This document shows, piece by piece, positions 34,238-43,185 of a DNA stretch of 64,000 bases. This stretch comes from an uncultured Hymenobacter sp. (GTDB lineage Bacteria; Bacteroidota; Bacteroidia; Cytophagales; Hymenobacteraceae). The position numbers and the translations under genes are program-made. Each line of letters opens with the position of its first letter. Within the stretch, counting starts at the first letter, position 1. The notes below the pieces were generated by a model, which saw only the letters and a list, made by a program, of their open reading frames with translations, searched no databases and was not told where the DNA came from. The stretch lies in assembly GCA_913776615.1 (NCBI GenBank), contig CAJYPK010000046.1, positions 119,470 through 183,469 on the forward strand. Reading direction: 5' to 3'.

Positions 34238-35224
34238 AGGTAATCAACCCCGCTACCAACGGTAAGAAGGTGTACGCTAACACCGGCTCAGCCCGGCGAG
34301 TAGCCAACTACTTGCAGAAGGAAGCGAAAGAAAACGGCCAGGAGGTGACCTTCTTTAGCCAGGCTGGAAAGGGCGAGTTAACGAGCGACGAGGTTGTTAG
34401 CTTGAGGGACAACAACCAAAAAGGACTGGGTAAGGAGGCAGTTAAATTCTACTCACTGGTCCTGAGTCCGAGCCAGGAGGAACTGCTGCAACTAGGTGAA
34501 GGCGATAAGGCACTGGCGCAATACACGCGCGACGTGATGGACCTCTACGCTAAAAACTTCAACCTGAAAGGTGGTCGGGAGCTGGGCAGTGACGATTTGG
34601 TATGGGCAGCAACTATCCACCACGAGCGTAAAAACCGCGGTACGGATGACGGCCCCCAACAGGAAAATAAGACGGGTCTGCAAACGCACGTGCACGTAAT
34701 TGTCTCGGCCCGCGATGCTGAGCAGAAGATTACGTTGAATCCACTTAGCACAGCGACCCGATTCAACCGCGTGCAGTTTCAAGCACAAGCTGGTGCACAG
34801 TTGGACGAACAACTAGAGAAGGACCAGCCAAAAGAGGTAGGAGCCAAACCGAAAGACCGTCGGCAGAGAGTGCAGGAAAAAGCGGACGAGATACAGCAAA
34901 AGGCGGCGACTAACCGAGAGCGAAAGCCGCTTACTTCTGAGCAGAGGGCAGCCAAGGAAGCACGACTGGAAGTACAGGTAGCGCGGCTTAATTCAAAAGT
35001 TATTGAGGGCTATGAGGTAGACCCGGAGAGGGTAAAGCAGATTGCGCGGGAGAGTAAATATGACAATGGCTTCTACGGGCGCTTAGGCCAACTGGAAAGA
35101 GCGGCGGAGAGGGGCAGCCTATCGAAAGACCCCTACGAGTACTTGCAGACTGGCAAACAACACAAGGGCATTCTGAGGTGGTCGGGTAATTCTGGACAGA
35201 ATAAGGTCTTATCTTTCCTTCGTC

Positions 35225-35533
35225 ATGAAAGACAGCCCTCAACCTGTTAAACGCCGGCGTTATGACGCCGCTTTTCGAGCGGAGGCCCTGCGCCTAGCCG
35301 GTGAAAGCCGCTCGACCCAAGCCGCCGCGCGGGCCTTAAACATCAATGTCAAGCTACTCTACAAGTGGCAAAAAGAAGCCCTCACGCCGGTGGCCGCCGC
35401 GCGCGGGGCAGAGTTGGACCCCGCCACCGCCGCTGAACTGCGCCAATTGCGGGCCACGAATCGACGCCAAGCGCAGGAGCTCGAAATTTTAAAAAAAGCC
35501 ATTGCCATCTTCTCGGTGACCGACAACCCATGA
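35225..35533 (+). CDS. IS3-family transposase OrfA
   Basis: 102 residues. A helix-turn-helix of the IS3 OrfA type (KRRRYDAAFRAEALRLAGES, STQAAARALNINVKLLYKWQKE) is followed by a leucine-zipper-like helix (ELRQLRATNRRQAQELEILK). Its stop overlaps the orfB start in ATGA. OrfA binds the element ends, and the frameshifted OrfAB fusion is the transposase. Confidence 0.9.
   Translation: MKDSPQPVKRRRYDAAFRAEALRLAGESRSTQAAARALNINVKLLYKWQKEALTPVAAARGAELDPATAAELRQLRATNRRQAQELEILKKAIAIFSVTDNP
35491..35497 (+). promoter_or_regulatory. Programmed -1 frameshift site of the IS
   Basis: Seven A residues followed by G (A-AAA-AAG type heptamer) near the end of orfA. OrfB lies in the -1 frame, which is open from the A run to the orfB ATG, so slippage would give an OrfAB fusion. 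Confidence 0.65.
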
Positions 35534-36429
35534 GCCGTTATCGCTTTATCGAAGCACAGCGCAGGCAGTACCCGGTGCGCTTGCTTTGCCAGGTAGTCGC
35601 GGTGCCAGTTAGCGGCTATTATGCGTGGCAACAAGCTCAAGAACAAGTAGCTGATAAACCAGCGCCTGCGTGGGAAGAGGTGCTGGTCAAGGTTTTTGGC
35701 CGACACAAACGCCGCTACGGCACGCGTCGGCTACAGGTCGCCTTGCGCCGCAAAGGCTACCGCGTCGGGCGGCAGCGTCTGCGCACCGCCATGCGTCGAC
35801 GAGGCCTGCACGCGCTACAACCCAAGGCCTTCACGCCACGCACCACCGACTCGACGCACGGGCTGCGCTGTGCCCCGAACCGGCTGCTCAACCAGCTCAA
35901 ACCGGCGCAGGCTAACCAGGTCTGGGTCAGCGATATCACCTATCTGCCCCTGGCCAACGGGGATTGGGCCTACCTCTGCGCGTATCAGGATATGGTCAGC
36001 AAGCAGGTAGTGGGCTGGCATGTGATGGCCACGATGCCCGAAGAACTGATTACCACGGCCTTGCAGCGCGCTTTTTGGGCGCAGCCGCCCACGCTGAACT
36101 TGCTCGTGCACTCTGACCGCGGCGGGCAGTACTGTGGCAAGGTGTATCGCAAGCTACTCCACGACCACCACGCCCTACGCTCGCAGAGTCGGCGTGGCGA
36201 CTGCTACGATAATGCCCAGGCCGAAAGCCTGTGGTCACGCCTCAAAACGGAGGTGCTCGAACTGCGCGAGCGGCCTGTTTTTGCTGACCTAGCCGATGCC
36301 CAAGCCAGCGTCGCTGACTATTTTGACTACTACAATCACGAGCGTCTACACTCCAGCATTGGCTATCAGGCGCCCTATCACGCTCACCAACAGCTCCTTC
36401 AACTTAACGCCCTAAACTGTCTAGCGTAA
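35530..36429 (+). CDS. IS3-family transposase OrfB (DDE integrase core)
   Basis: 299 residues. The catalytic triad is visible: D in NQVWVSDITYLP, D in NLLVHSDRGGQYCG, E in CYDNAQAESLWSRLKTE. The HTH_21-like N-terminal region (KRRYGTRRLQVALRRKGYRV) and the C-terminal YYNHERLHSSIGYQAP are standard. Full length and undamaged. Confidence 0.94.
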   Translation: MSRYRFIEAQRRQYPVRLLCQVVAVPVSGYYAWQQAQEQVADKPAPAWEEVLVKVFGRHKRRYGTRRLQVALRRKGYRVGRQRLRTAMRRRGLHALQPKAFTPRTTDSTHGLRCAPNRLLNQLKPAQANQVWVSDITYLPLANGDWAYLCAYQDMVSKQVVGWHVMATMPEELITTALQRAFWAQPPTLNLLVHSDRGGQYCGKVYRKLLHDHHALRSQSRRGDCYDNAQAESLWSRLKTEVLELRERPVFADLADAQASVADYFDYYNHERLHSSIGYQAPYHAHQQLLQLNALNCLA

Positions 36430-36639
36430 CTAGACCACCTCATTCAGGTTGAAGAGTGCGAGAGCCAGGTGCCAAAATACCAATCGCCGGCGATGACTCA
36501 CTACGCTGCGGCTCGCAACGTGTGGGCCGGATTTGAGCGCTCCGTTGCGAGCCTTTCCCAGGCGCTGATTCCGATAACCAAGACGAAGGAGGTACGCAGC
36601 GAAGTAGAACAACGCCGCAACTACGAGCATGAACTGTAA

Positions 36640-37186
36640 GCGCCGTACTCCCGCTGGCCTTTGCTTTTGTGCGGGTAAAGGGAATCTACCTTTTTTTAAA
36701 CGGAGTCTGCTTCACGTAACTGCGCCGGCTGCCGCGTAGTATGCGCGGTTAAGAGTCGATAAGGACAGGTCGGTCTTGGTAGCGAAAAGCAATTAAAAAA
36801 AGAGGTGCAGCCTCACCCCGCCAGCAGCGCTGGTATTCGGGGGCGATGAACGCCGCGTTTGGGACCCGTATGGAAGAGGTGCGGGCGATATACGAGCGAC
36901 CCTGGCACCCGCTGTTTTCCGTCGTCTGCTTCGAGTGGCCCTGCGTGCTGCCCGCCGCCCAGCCCACTGAGCCGCTGCCCCGGTACTGGTGCAGCAGTAG
37001 CCGGCCAAAGCCGATTGGCCCCGGCGCGAAAACAGCACCTACGTGCGCTAGGGTACGGCCTGCCCACTGGCAGCCTTCGAGCCGGGCGCGGGCCAGCGCC
37101 TGGTTGAGGCTTTGGTCCGGCGCACCGGGGCCGACTACGTAACAGGGCTACTTCTTCGCCAACTGTATAAATAGCTAGTGGAGAAG
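36640..37186. other. Decayed DNA downstream of the relaxase
   Basis: No intact gene. A plus-strand stretch ending at TAG 37172-37174 reads STYVR-stop-GTACPLAAFEPGAGQR, then LVEALVRRTGADYVTGLLLR, the tail of an unidentified gene with an internal stop. A minus-strand frame from about 36900 to 36749 (AFIAPEYQRCWRGEAAPLFL) may be another remnant. Confidence 0.35.
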
Positions 37187-38269
37187 CTATTTCAGCCGGC
37201 GGGCCAGCTCTTGCTTCAGGGCGGCACCCCGTAAGTCTTTGGCCACAATGCGGCCGTCAGGGTCGAGCAGAAAGGTAGCCGGAATGCCCACGAGCTGGTA
37301 CAGGTGCCCGGTGGAGCCCCGCACGCCTTGCGGGTCAGCTACCTGCGTCCAGGGTAGGCCATCCTGCCGCACGGCCTGCTGCCAGGCAGCCTGCTGCTCA
37401 TCGAGCGAGACGCTGAGCACCGTGAAGCCCGCGCCCTGGTCGCGAAAGCGCTGGTAGGCAGCCAGCACGTACGGGTTCTCGGCCCGGCAGGGCTTGCACC
37501 ACGAGGCCCAGAAATCGAGCAGCACGTAGTGGCCACGCAGGCTGCTCAGGGTCACGGGCTGCCCGCTTAGGTCAGCCAGCGTAAAATCCGGGGCCAGGGC
37601 CCCAACCGCGAGGGTAGGGGCTTTCTCCCGTAGCTCACGCAGGCGCGGCAGGTAGGGCGAAGTGGGTTGCTCGCGGGCAAAGCGCGCGGTGAGCGAATCA
37701 AGCTGCGGCCGGGCGCTGGGGTGCAGGCGCAGGTAATGAAAGGCCACGTAGGGAGCCAGGAACGAGCCGGCCCGCTGGCGCAGCTGGGCCTGGAGTTGGC
37801 GCAGCTTCTTGTCGGCGGCGGGGGCCGATTGGTCGCGCAGCAGCCCATAGGGCTGGAGAACTCGCAGCCACTCCACCTCCGGCGAGCCAGCCAAGGACAG
37901 TTGGTAGACCGGGGCCCGGCGGGTGCTGCTGGGGGAGCGCTCGACTGACGCGGTGAGGTGTTCCGGCTGATTGGCCAGCGGTACGGCCTGCAGCACGTGC
38001 TGCTTGTCGAGGCGCAGCCAATACACATCCGGGGCGGGTACCCAGCCGTGCAGCGCGAAGCGCCCCGTGGCATCGGCCTGCGCCGAGTCCAGCACGGGCC
38101 AGGGCCGGGTCGGGCTCGGCCGCTCGGCCGCGAGCAGGTACACGTGCCGGCCGGCCAGGCGCGGGTCCTGACCCTCGATGGTATAGCCGGGGGGAAGTGA
38201 CGGCTGAGCCTGGCCGGGCAACGCCACTAAAGAGCCCAGCGACCACAAGTAGCGGAACCGTACGCGCAT
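37187..38269 (-). CDS. TlpA/ResA-like thiol-disulfide oxidoreductase
   Basis: 360 residues from ATG 38269 (MRVRFRYLWSLGSLVALPGQAQ, signal peptide); the 131 codons upstream in frame are an Arg/Thr-rich shadow. An N-terminal DUF4369-like domain (YTIEGQDPRLAGRHVYLLAA) is followed by helices and then a thioredoxin domain from about residue 240: LAPDFTLADLSGQPVTLSSL, VLLDFWASWCKPCRAENPYV with the WCKPC active site, and the cis-Pro loop LVGIPATFLLDPDG. Periplasmic thiol reduction or cytochrome maturation-type roles are usual. It lies 22 bp after the TPR gene and is probably co-transcribed. Confidence 0.9.
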   Translation of the reverse strand: MRVRFRYLWSLGSLVALPGQAQPSLPPGYTIEGQDPRLAGRHVYLLAAERPSPTRPWPVLDSAQADATGRFALHGWVPAPDVYWLRLDKQHVLQAVPLANQPEHLTASVERSPSSTRRAPVYQLSLAGSPEVEWLRVLQPYGLLRDQSAPAADKKLRQLQAQLRQRAGSFLAPYVAFHYLRLHPSARPQLDSLTARFAREQPTSPYLPRLRELREKAPTLAVGALAPDFTLADLSGQPVTLSSLRGHYVLLDFWASWCKPCRAENPYVLAAYQRFRDQGAGFTVLSVSLDEQQAAWQQAVRQDGLPWTQVADPQGVRGSTGHLYQLVGIPATFLLDPDGRIVAKDLRGAALKQELARRLK

Positions 38270-38291
38270 GAGACAAGAGAAAAGGATTAGG

Positions 38292-39560
38292 TTATAAAGA
38301 ACGACCGCTGGCGGGATGGCGGCGTAAGTAAGCGCGGGCTTCCTGGTACTGGGGCTCGTGCCGGCCGGCCTTGTCCACCACCTCGGCGTAGTAGCGACAG
38401 GCCGCGGCGACGTCTCGTTGCTGCGCCGCGAGGTTGCCCAGCGCCGCGTTGGCAAAGACGTAGTAGCCACTCGTGAGCTGAATCGTTTCGGAAAACACCA
38501 GGCAGCGGCGGTAGTAATCCTGCGCCTTGGCCGGGTTGTGGTAGCGGTGCTGGTAGAGGTAGCCCAGGAGGTAGGCCGCGGTGCGCCCGGCCAGCGCCCC
38601 GTAGCCCACGTAGCCCTGGCTGTTTTTGGCGAGGATGGCCTGGCACGTGGCCTCGGCGGCATCCCACTCCCCCTGGTCGAAGCAGAGCCGGGCGTAGTCT
38701 ACCTGGAAGCGGCTGTTATCCGGGAATTCCGCGGCCAGCTGCCGGGCTAGGGCCAGGGCCTGGCCTATCTGCTGCTCGCGGGCGCTGGGTAAAATCAGCA
38801 GCAGGAAGCAAGCGGCTTCGGTTTTGGCGTAAAACGCAGTCTGAGCGGCGCGGTGCAACTCAGCCAGCCCCCGTTGGGTGTTGCCCTTGGGAAAGAAAAA
38901 CAGCACCGGCCGCAGCCAGGGGTATTCCTCGCCAATCCAGACGGCGTAGTAATCGAACAAGCCAAAGCCCAGCTCAAACTCGCTGCTCAGGCCGTTAGCC
39001 GGGCGACTCTTTTGTAGGTAGTCGAGCGCCCGCCGGCTGCTTACGGTGGCCTTGCGCCAGTCGCGGCGCTCGGCGTGCAAGCGCGCCGCGAAACCGTAGG
39101 CGGCGGCTAGGAAAAAGCAGGCCTCGTAGTTGCGGGCGTCGGCCTTGTAGAGCACGTGCGCCTTGGTCGTGGCCGTGTCTAGGTAGGCGTAGAACTGCCG
39201 GTCGTAGCGTGGGTCGGTCGGGGCTAGCGGTATCATCTTCCACCAAGTACTCAGGCCGAGCAGGAAGTAGGCCAATGGGTGCTGCGGGTAGCGCCGTCGC
39301 AGGGAGCGAAACTGCCGGTCGGCCCGGTCGAACTTGAAGTTGTAGAGGTTGTGCACGGCCCCGTCCAGCTCTACCTGTATGTCCTTATCGAGCAGCAGCC
39401 AGCCCTGCGTGTCGATGGCCTGGGGCGCGACCGCCACACTGTCCAGGGCGACGGTTAGGGGCGCGGGGGCTCGCTGCGCAATTCCCTTGGCGGCAGTGCC
39501 CAGCAGGCACACTCCCAGCCACCAGCTTACGGGTAGCCGGATTTTTGAAGATAAGGCCAT
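38292..39560 (-). CDS. Exported TPR-type protein, unknown function
   Basis: 422 residues from ATG 39560 (MALSSKIRLPVSWWLGVCLLGTAAKGIAQ, signal peptide). The rest is helical with several TPR-like units, for example NLYNFKFDRADRQFRSLRRR, HPLAYFLLGLSTWWKM, ALALARQLAAEFPDNSRFQV and YARLCFDQGEWDAAEATCQA. The conserved element FGLFDYYAVWIGEEYPWLRPVLFFFPKGNTQRGLAEL is typical of a Bacteroidota family of uncharacterised tetratricopeptide proteins. Co-directional with the TlpA-like gene. Confidence 0.8.
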   Translation of the reverse strand: MALSSKIRLPVSWWLGVCLLGTAAKGIAQRAPAPLTVALDSVAVAPQAIDTQGWLLLDKDIQVELDGAVHNLYNFKFDRADRQFRSLRRRYPQHPLAYFLLGLSTWWKMIPLAPTDPRYDRQFYAYLDTATTKAHVLYKADARNYEACFFLAAAYGFAARLHAERRDWRKATVSSRRALDYLQKSRPANGLSSEFELGFGLFDYYAVWIGEEYPWLRPVLFFFPKGNTQRGLAELHRAAQTAFYAKTEAACFLLLILPSAREQQIGQALALARQLAAEFPDNSRFQVDYARLCFDQGEWDAAEATCQAILAKNSQGYVGYGALAGRTAAYLLGYLYQHRYHNPAKAQDYYRRCLVFSETIQLTSGYYVFANAALGNLAAQQRDVAAACRYYAEVVDKAGRHEPQYQEARAYLRRHPASGRSL

Positions 39561-39695
39561 GGTAATAAGTTCAAACCCAGGCACGGAAAGCTAATGAGAG
39601 CTAGCGCCACTGACGCGGGTAAGCAGGCTAGAAACGTAGCGGGGCGCTACCCTGCCGGGCTGCCCCTTGCGCTAGTAACCGGGTATGCGGAAGCC

Positions 39696-40310
39696 TTACT
39701 GGGCGTTTTCGGCCTTGAGCAGGGCCTGTTTTTTAGCCGCTACTTCAGCTTCCAAGGGCCTGCTGAGCACGTCCAGCGTACCCTCTAACCCGAAACCCCG
39801 CGCCTGCTCCGAAAACACGGCCCGGGCCCGGTTGCCCTCCCAGAAGAGCTGGTGCGGCCCCTGCGCCTGCCCCGGCCCCAGCAGGTAGATGGCCTCTGCC
39901 CGCAGCGTGGCCGCGTCGCCTATCGCCCGGAACTGGGAGAATTTATTGTCTAAAAACCAGTAGAGTTGCGTTGGTACCTGGGGGCGGTGCTTGTCAAACC
40001 AGCCGGTAGCCTTGGCGCCCGTACGCCCTTCATCGGCATATGTCCGCGTCAGTTCCCCCGGGTAGACCTGCATCGCCCGCATATGGGGGAAGGCGCTCAC
40101 CGGCTGGCCGAAGGTGTGGCCGGCAATGCCATTGAGCGAATCAACCTTGGCCCCGAAGGGAAACTGGACTGCTGCGGCGGGTTTAGAAGATGCTACTAGG
40201 GTGTCTGGCGTAGAGGTGTCTGGCGCAGAGGTAGGGGAAGAGCAGCTACCGAACAGGCTCCCGGCGAGGAGGGCTACCGCGGTAAGGCAGGGGGAGGTGG
40301 GCGAGGGCAT
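39696..40310 (-). CDS. Putative lipoprotein, unknown function
   Basis: 204 residues from ATG 40310 (MPSPTSPCLTAVALLAGSLFGSCSS), giving a lipobox cysteine in GSCSS. A Thr/Ser/Pro linker follows (APDTSTPDTLVASS). The mature part, FPFGAKVDSLNGIAGHTFGQ and then WFDKHRPQVPTQLYWFLDNK, resembles short outer-membrane lipoproteins of Hymenobacter with no known role. A short, degraded stretch around 44700-44760 shows local similarity on the same strand. Confidence 0.65.
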   Translation of the reverse strand: MPSPTSPCLTAVALLAGSLFGSCSSPTSAPDTSTPDTLVASSKPAAAVQFPFGAKVDSLNGIAGHTFGQPVSAFPHMRAMQVYPGELTRTYADEGRTGAKATGWFDKHRPQVPTQLYWFLDNKFSQFRAIGDAATLRAEAIYLLGPGQAQGPHQLFWEGNRARAVFSEQARGFGLEGTLDVLSRPLEAEVAAKKQALLKAENAQ

Positions 40311-40478
40311 CAGCTTTGTAAAGTAAAGAGTGGAAAACTGCGAGAAATGACGGGAGAGCAGGTTGCCTGACACGGGCAGAAGTGCCGCAGCGCGGTTACT
40401 AGCCGGCCACCTGAGCTTGCCGGTTAGACCGGCTCCTCCCGGTTACGTTTGGCTGGGCTTGCCCCGGGCCTCGCCCAG

Positions 40479-41156
40479 TTAGGTTCGGCAGGAGGAGCAT
40501 TTATTGGAGTCAGCGACCTCTTGCGGCCCTGGGTCGTAGGCCAGGTAGCAAGTAGGGTTGCCGCAGCGCGGGAAGGAGTCGCCGGCCTCGTAGTAGTGGT
40601 AGGGGCGCTCATGCACCACCGCTGAGCGCCACCCGGCGGCGGCGGCCCGCACGGGGGGCAGCCGCCGCTGGTATTCCTGTAAATCGGCCGCACTTCCTAC
40701 CAGGCGCATGGGGGGCAGCAGGTGGACGAGCGCCTGGTGAATGCCCTGCCGGATTTTTTTTAGAAGCGGGGGCAGTGCTTCGGGGGTGGGTAGTTCGCCC
40801 GTCGTAAGCGCCGCGGCGACCGGCTGCAAGACCTGGTGCACGCGCTCCAGTTGGTAGCCAGCTTTCTGCCGGGCCTCCTCCTCAAAAATGTCGCGGAACG
40901 CGTGCAGGGGGATGGCCTCGTTATCGAAGTTCAGCACCCACGCCAAGTTGAAGCCCTGGTTTTGGTAGAAGCATAGCACGGCGGCTAAAGTGGCTGCCGT
41001 GCCGCGGCCGGTGTTTTCCAGGCGGGTAAGCGCGGTGCTCGGCACACCAGCCTCGCGGGCTACGCGGGCGCGGGACCAGGCTTTGGAGTCAAAATCTTCC
41101 TCGGCCAGGGTGGTCCGGAGCTGGCGGAGGCGTTCGCCGAGGGCAGGAGTGGACAT
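40479..41156 (-). CDS. HTH regulator with C-terminal cysteine pairs
   Basis: 225 residues. The N-terminal XRE-like HTH (GERLRQLRTTLAEEDFDSKA, REAGVPSTALTRLENTGRGT) has an expanded loop before the recognition helix. A helical middle part follows, and the C-terminus has CGNPTC and KCSSC, likely a zinc ribbon (PRCGNPTCYLAYDPGPQEVA). It is divergent from a small XRE gene 120 bp away, so both could share control of the intergenic region. Targets unknown. Confidence 0.7.
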   Translation of the reverse strand: MSTPALGERLRQLRTTLAEEDFDSKAWSRARVAREAGVPSTALTRLENTGRGTAATLAAVLCFYQNQGFNLAWVLNFDNEAIPLHAFRDIFEEEARQKAGYQLERVHQVLQPVAAALTTGELPTPEALPPLLKKIRQGIHQALVHLLPPMRLVGSAADLQEYQRRLPPVRAAAAGWRSAVVHERPYHYYEAGDSFPRCGNPTCYLAYDPGPQEVADSNKCSSCRT

Positions 41157-41276
41157 AACGAAAGGATGGTAGGCGAAAAGCAGTGCCCCGATATCGGAGC
41201 CGCAAGGTAGGAAATAATCTGATTTGGATAAGTATGTTATACCAGCGGGCTAAGCGGTAGAGGTGAGTTTGCAGCC

Positions 41277-41513
41277 GTGAAAAATCCGGCCAGTGTCGAG
41301 GCCTTCGGCGTGCATTTAAGAAAGCTGCGGGAAGCGCGGGGGTGGAGCCAGCAAGCCTTGGCGGATTACGCGGACGTGGCCAAGCTCACCGTGCAGCGCA
41401 TTGAGCATGCCAAGGGGGCGCCGACTCTGGATGTCCTGGTATCACTGGCACGGGCGCTGCACTTGCCATTGCGGGAGCTGATGGACTTTAGCGAGGCAGA
41501 AGGCAGTAAGTGA
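41277..41513 (+). CDS. Small XRE-family regulator (paralogue 1)
   Basis: 78 residues, GTG start. A single HTH_3 domain: FGVHLRKLREARGWSQQALA, DYADVAKLTVQRIEHAKGAP, TLDVLVSLARALHLPLREL. Very similar to the genes at 42266 and 42958, all on the plus strand, which points to local duplication. Proteins of this size act as repressors, often of their own gene or of an attached accessory module. Confidence 0.85.
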   Translation: MKNPASVEAFGVHLRKLREARGWSQQALADYADVAKLTVQRIEHAKGAPTLDVLVSLARALHLPLRELMDFSEAEGSK

Positions 41514-41685
41514 GGTGCTGTAGAATTTGCTGTTAATTAGCGCAATAACTTAAGCCAGCCGGTCAGTAACCGACGCTTGGTTGGCCGTTATCCGCAGGCA
41601 AAATGCTGCGTCGAGGTAGCTAAATGCTGCCAGGTGTGTTGACTTGGCACCAAGCTGCCGCTGACCCCGCTACGTGGCCGAGTTT

Positions 41686-41976
41686 CTACCGCAGCCAACA
41701 GCTACTTAGCTCTAAGCCTGCTCCCAGCACTAGCAGCCCCACGAGGCCCAGCCAGGCCCACTGCTGGGCCGCCGAGTCGCAGAGCCGGGCCAACCAGCCC
41801 ACGGTGGCGAGCATGATAAGATACTTGGCTAGCGCTGGTAGCGCGTTCGGTGAGAATACCACCTTGGCTACTAGGATACCCAGCCCCAGCGTCAGGCCAG
41901 CGTAAGACCAGGTCAGGGGCGACGCAAACAGGCGGGTCAGCCGCAGGGGTGGCGAGGGAAAACGAAACTTGGGCAT
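41686..41976 (-). CDS. Small membrane protein
   Basis: 96 residues from ATG 41976 (MPKFRFPSPPLRLTRLFASP). Three hydrophobic helices: LTWSYAGLTLGLGILVAKVV, ALPALAKYLIMLATVGWLAR and WAWLGLVGLLVLGAGLELSS. The codons upstream of 41976 look like shadow sequence. Family not recognised. Confidence 0.5.
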   Translation of the reverse strand: MPKFRFPSPPLRLTRLFASPLTWSYAGLTLGLGILVAKVVFSPNALPALAKYLIMLATVGWLARLCDSAAQQWAWLGLVGLLVLGAGLELSSCWLR

Positions 41977-42208
41977 GGAGCAGGATAAGCGAGGGGTACA
42001 TAGTTCGTGGTTGGGCGGCTCCACCCCGCAGGCAGTGAGCCCCCTGCGTAGGTAGTAAATGGGCCGCTGGAATGTGTCAGTAATAGCTTCGCTCCCGACT
42101 ACAGCGCACGGTGGCGATGCAGCCCAAGGATTAGAAAGTCGTAGGTAGAGCCACGAGCAAAAGGAATGAGCAAGGCGTAAAAGCCGAGGCAAGATAGAGA
42201 GAGAAAGT

Positions 42209-42238
42209 GCACATGTAATCACATGTGATTACATGTGC
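42209..42238. promoter_or_regulatory. Perfect 30-bp palindrome upstream of an XRE gene
   Basis: Bases 42209-42238 equal their own reverse complement (half: GCACATGTAATCACA), with a CACATGTG centre and ACATGTAATC/GATTACATGT arms. It ends 27 bases before GTG 42266. A site of this symmetry is expected to bind a dimeric HTH repressor, plausibly the product of the gene it precedes. The other two XRE paralogues do not have it. Confidence 0.75.
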
Positions 42239-42265
42239 TTTGTTTTTCAGTTCCAGCTTGCCGGG

Positions 42266-42520
42266 GTGAAAAATGAAGTGGTTTTGCAGGCTTTCGGGCA
42301 GCATCTGCGCCAACTGCGCGAGGCGCGCGGCTGGAGCCAGCAGGCGCTGGCTGATGAGGCGGATATTTCTAAGCCCACGATTTACCGCATCGAGACGGCC
42401 CGCTACTCTGTGACGTTGGACGTGCTCGTTTCGCTGGCTCAGGCCCTGGAAATTCCGCTGGCCGAACTCGTCAGTTTTACGGGGCCGATGCCCCGCCCGG
42501 TACGGGAGCCAGGTCCGTAG
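42266..42520 (+). CDS. Small XRE-family regulator (paralogue 2)
   Basis: 84 residues from GTG 42266 (MKNEVVLQAFGQHLRQLREA); this start matches its two paralogues, whereas ATG 42233 lies inside the palindrome. HTH: GWSQQALADEADISKPTIYR, IETARYSVTLDVLVSLAQAL. Its 3' end overlaps the convergent gene at 42477 by 44 bp. Probably autoregulated through the 30-bp palindrome. Confidence 0.85.
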   Translation: MKNEVVLQAFGQHLRQLREARGWSQQALADEADISKPTIYRIETARYSVTLDVLVSLAQALEIPLAELVSFTGPMPRPVREPGP

Positions 42521-42842
42521 AACCTATCGGCGCCGGTAGAGCGGCCGGGAGTTGGGCTGCCGGGTTAGCTTTGCCTTGCCGGTAGGCGTTTTCCCCACCA
42601 TCACGACGTAGCTGCCCCGCCTCGGTTTTGAGGGCTCGGCGGCGCTCGCGTAAGGCCTCGCGTAGGGTGTCAGCAACCTGCGCGCCGATTTCTCGCTCGA
42701 TGGGTATAGTCAGCGTGCTCGTAACCGTATGCAAGGTCAGAGCCACGAAGCCTTCTAACTCCAGGGTAAGCAGCGCTCGCTGCTGCGCCTTGGCTCGGCG
42801 GCGGGCCCGGCGCACTTGGCGCAGGTGTTTGCGGTAACACAT
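42477..42842 (-). CDS. Basic helical protein, paralogue of the gene at 48294
   Basis: 121 residues from ATG 42842 (MCYRKHLRQVRRARRRAKAQ), chosen to match MSYRRDLKLLRRARKLAKRQ of the paralogue at 48294-48599. The shared block continues LELEGFVALTLHTVTSTLTI and LREALRERRRALKTEA. It has a very basic N-terminus, a short beta part, a helical middle and a Pro/Ala tail. Family not recognised. Two copies in one accessory region suggest a role with DNA or with the nearby HTH genes. Confidence 0.65.
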   Translation of the reverse strand: MCYRKHLRQVRRARRRAKAQQRALLTLELEGFVALTLHTVTSTLTIPIEREIGAQVADTLREALRERRRALKTEAGQLRRDGGENAYRQGKANPAAQLPAALPAPIGSTDLAPVPGGASAP

Positions 42843-42957
42843 ACAGGACGAACTGCCGGGCGAGAGGACGAACAGCCGCACAAACTTACACCGCTTTCTG
42901 CAAAAAGGGGAACTATATGTCTACAAATTGTCGCATTAGAAGCCGGAGCTTGCGCAG

Positions 42958-43185
42958 ATGAAGAAACCAGCCAGTATTAAGGCTTTCGGCCAGCACCTGC
43001 GCCAACTGCGCGAGGCGCGGGGTTGGAGTCAGCAGGCACTGGCCGATGCAGCAGATATTACCAAGAAGACCGTTTACCGCATGGAGACGGCCCAGACCGC
43101 TCCCACGCTGGATGTACTCGTGTGCCTAGCCGAAGGACTGGAAATTTCGCTGGCAGAGTTGGTAACATTCATCCCCATTGCCTGA
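42958..43185 (+). CDS. Small XRE-family regulator (paralogue 3)
   Basis: 75 residues, ATG start (MKKPASIKAFGQHLRQLREA). HTH: GWSQQALADAADITKKTVYR, METAQTAPTLDVLVCLAEGL. The N-terminal half is nearly identical to paralogue 2 and the start (KxPAS) matches paralogue 1. Confidence 0.85.
   Translation: MKKPASIKAFGQHLRQLREARGWSQQALADAADITKKTVYRMETAQTAPTLDVLVCLAEGLEISLAELVTFIPIA

Larger units (their letters stand above)
35174..36442 (+). mobile_element. Complete IS3-family insertion sequence
   Basis: 1269 bp. The left end TGAGGTGGTC (35174) and right end GACCACCTCA (to 36442) are inverted; the match extends imperfectly to about 26 bp. A 3-bp target duplication TTC flanks it (35171-35173 and 36443-36445). 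It contains overlapping orfA and orfB with an A7 slippery run, so both frames look intact and the element may be active. It interrupts the relaxase gene. Confidence 0.92.
34228..36639 (+). pseudogene. DUF5712-like relaxase, split by an IS3 element
   Basis: Codons from ATG 34228 run to 35173, where the IS begins; the ORF then reads 24 nonsense codons into the IS and stops at 35250. Features: N-terminal MYVKVINPATNGKKVYANTG, GLGKEAVKFYSLVLSPSQEE, and a histidine motif TGLQTHVHVIVSARD (H-x-H) near residue 155, as in HUH-type mobilization relaxases of Bacteroidota. Deleting the IS and one TTC copy joins CACAAGGGCATT to CAGGTTGAAGAG and restores 64 more codons (GIQVEECESQVPKYQSPAMT to RRNYEHEL) ending at TAA 36637-36639. 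Self-transfer is probably lost. Confidence 0.8.

Noticed and set aside
37187..38662. Longer start (491 codons) for the TlpA-like protein
   Set aside because: The extra 131 residues are Arg/Thr/Pro-rich antisense-like sequence inside the TPR gene, while ATG 38269 gives a signal peptide.
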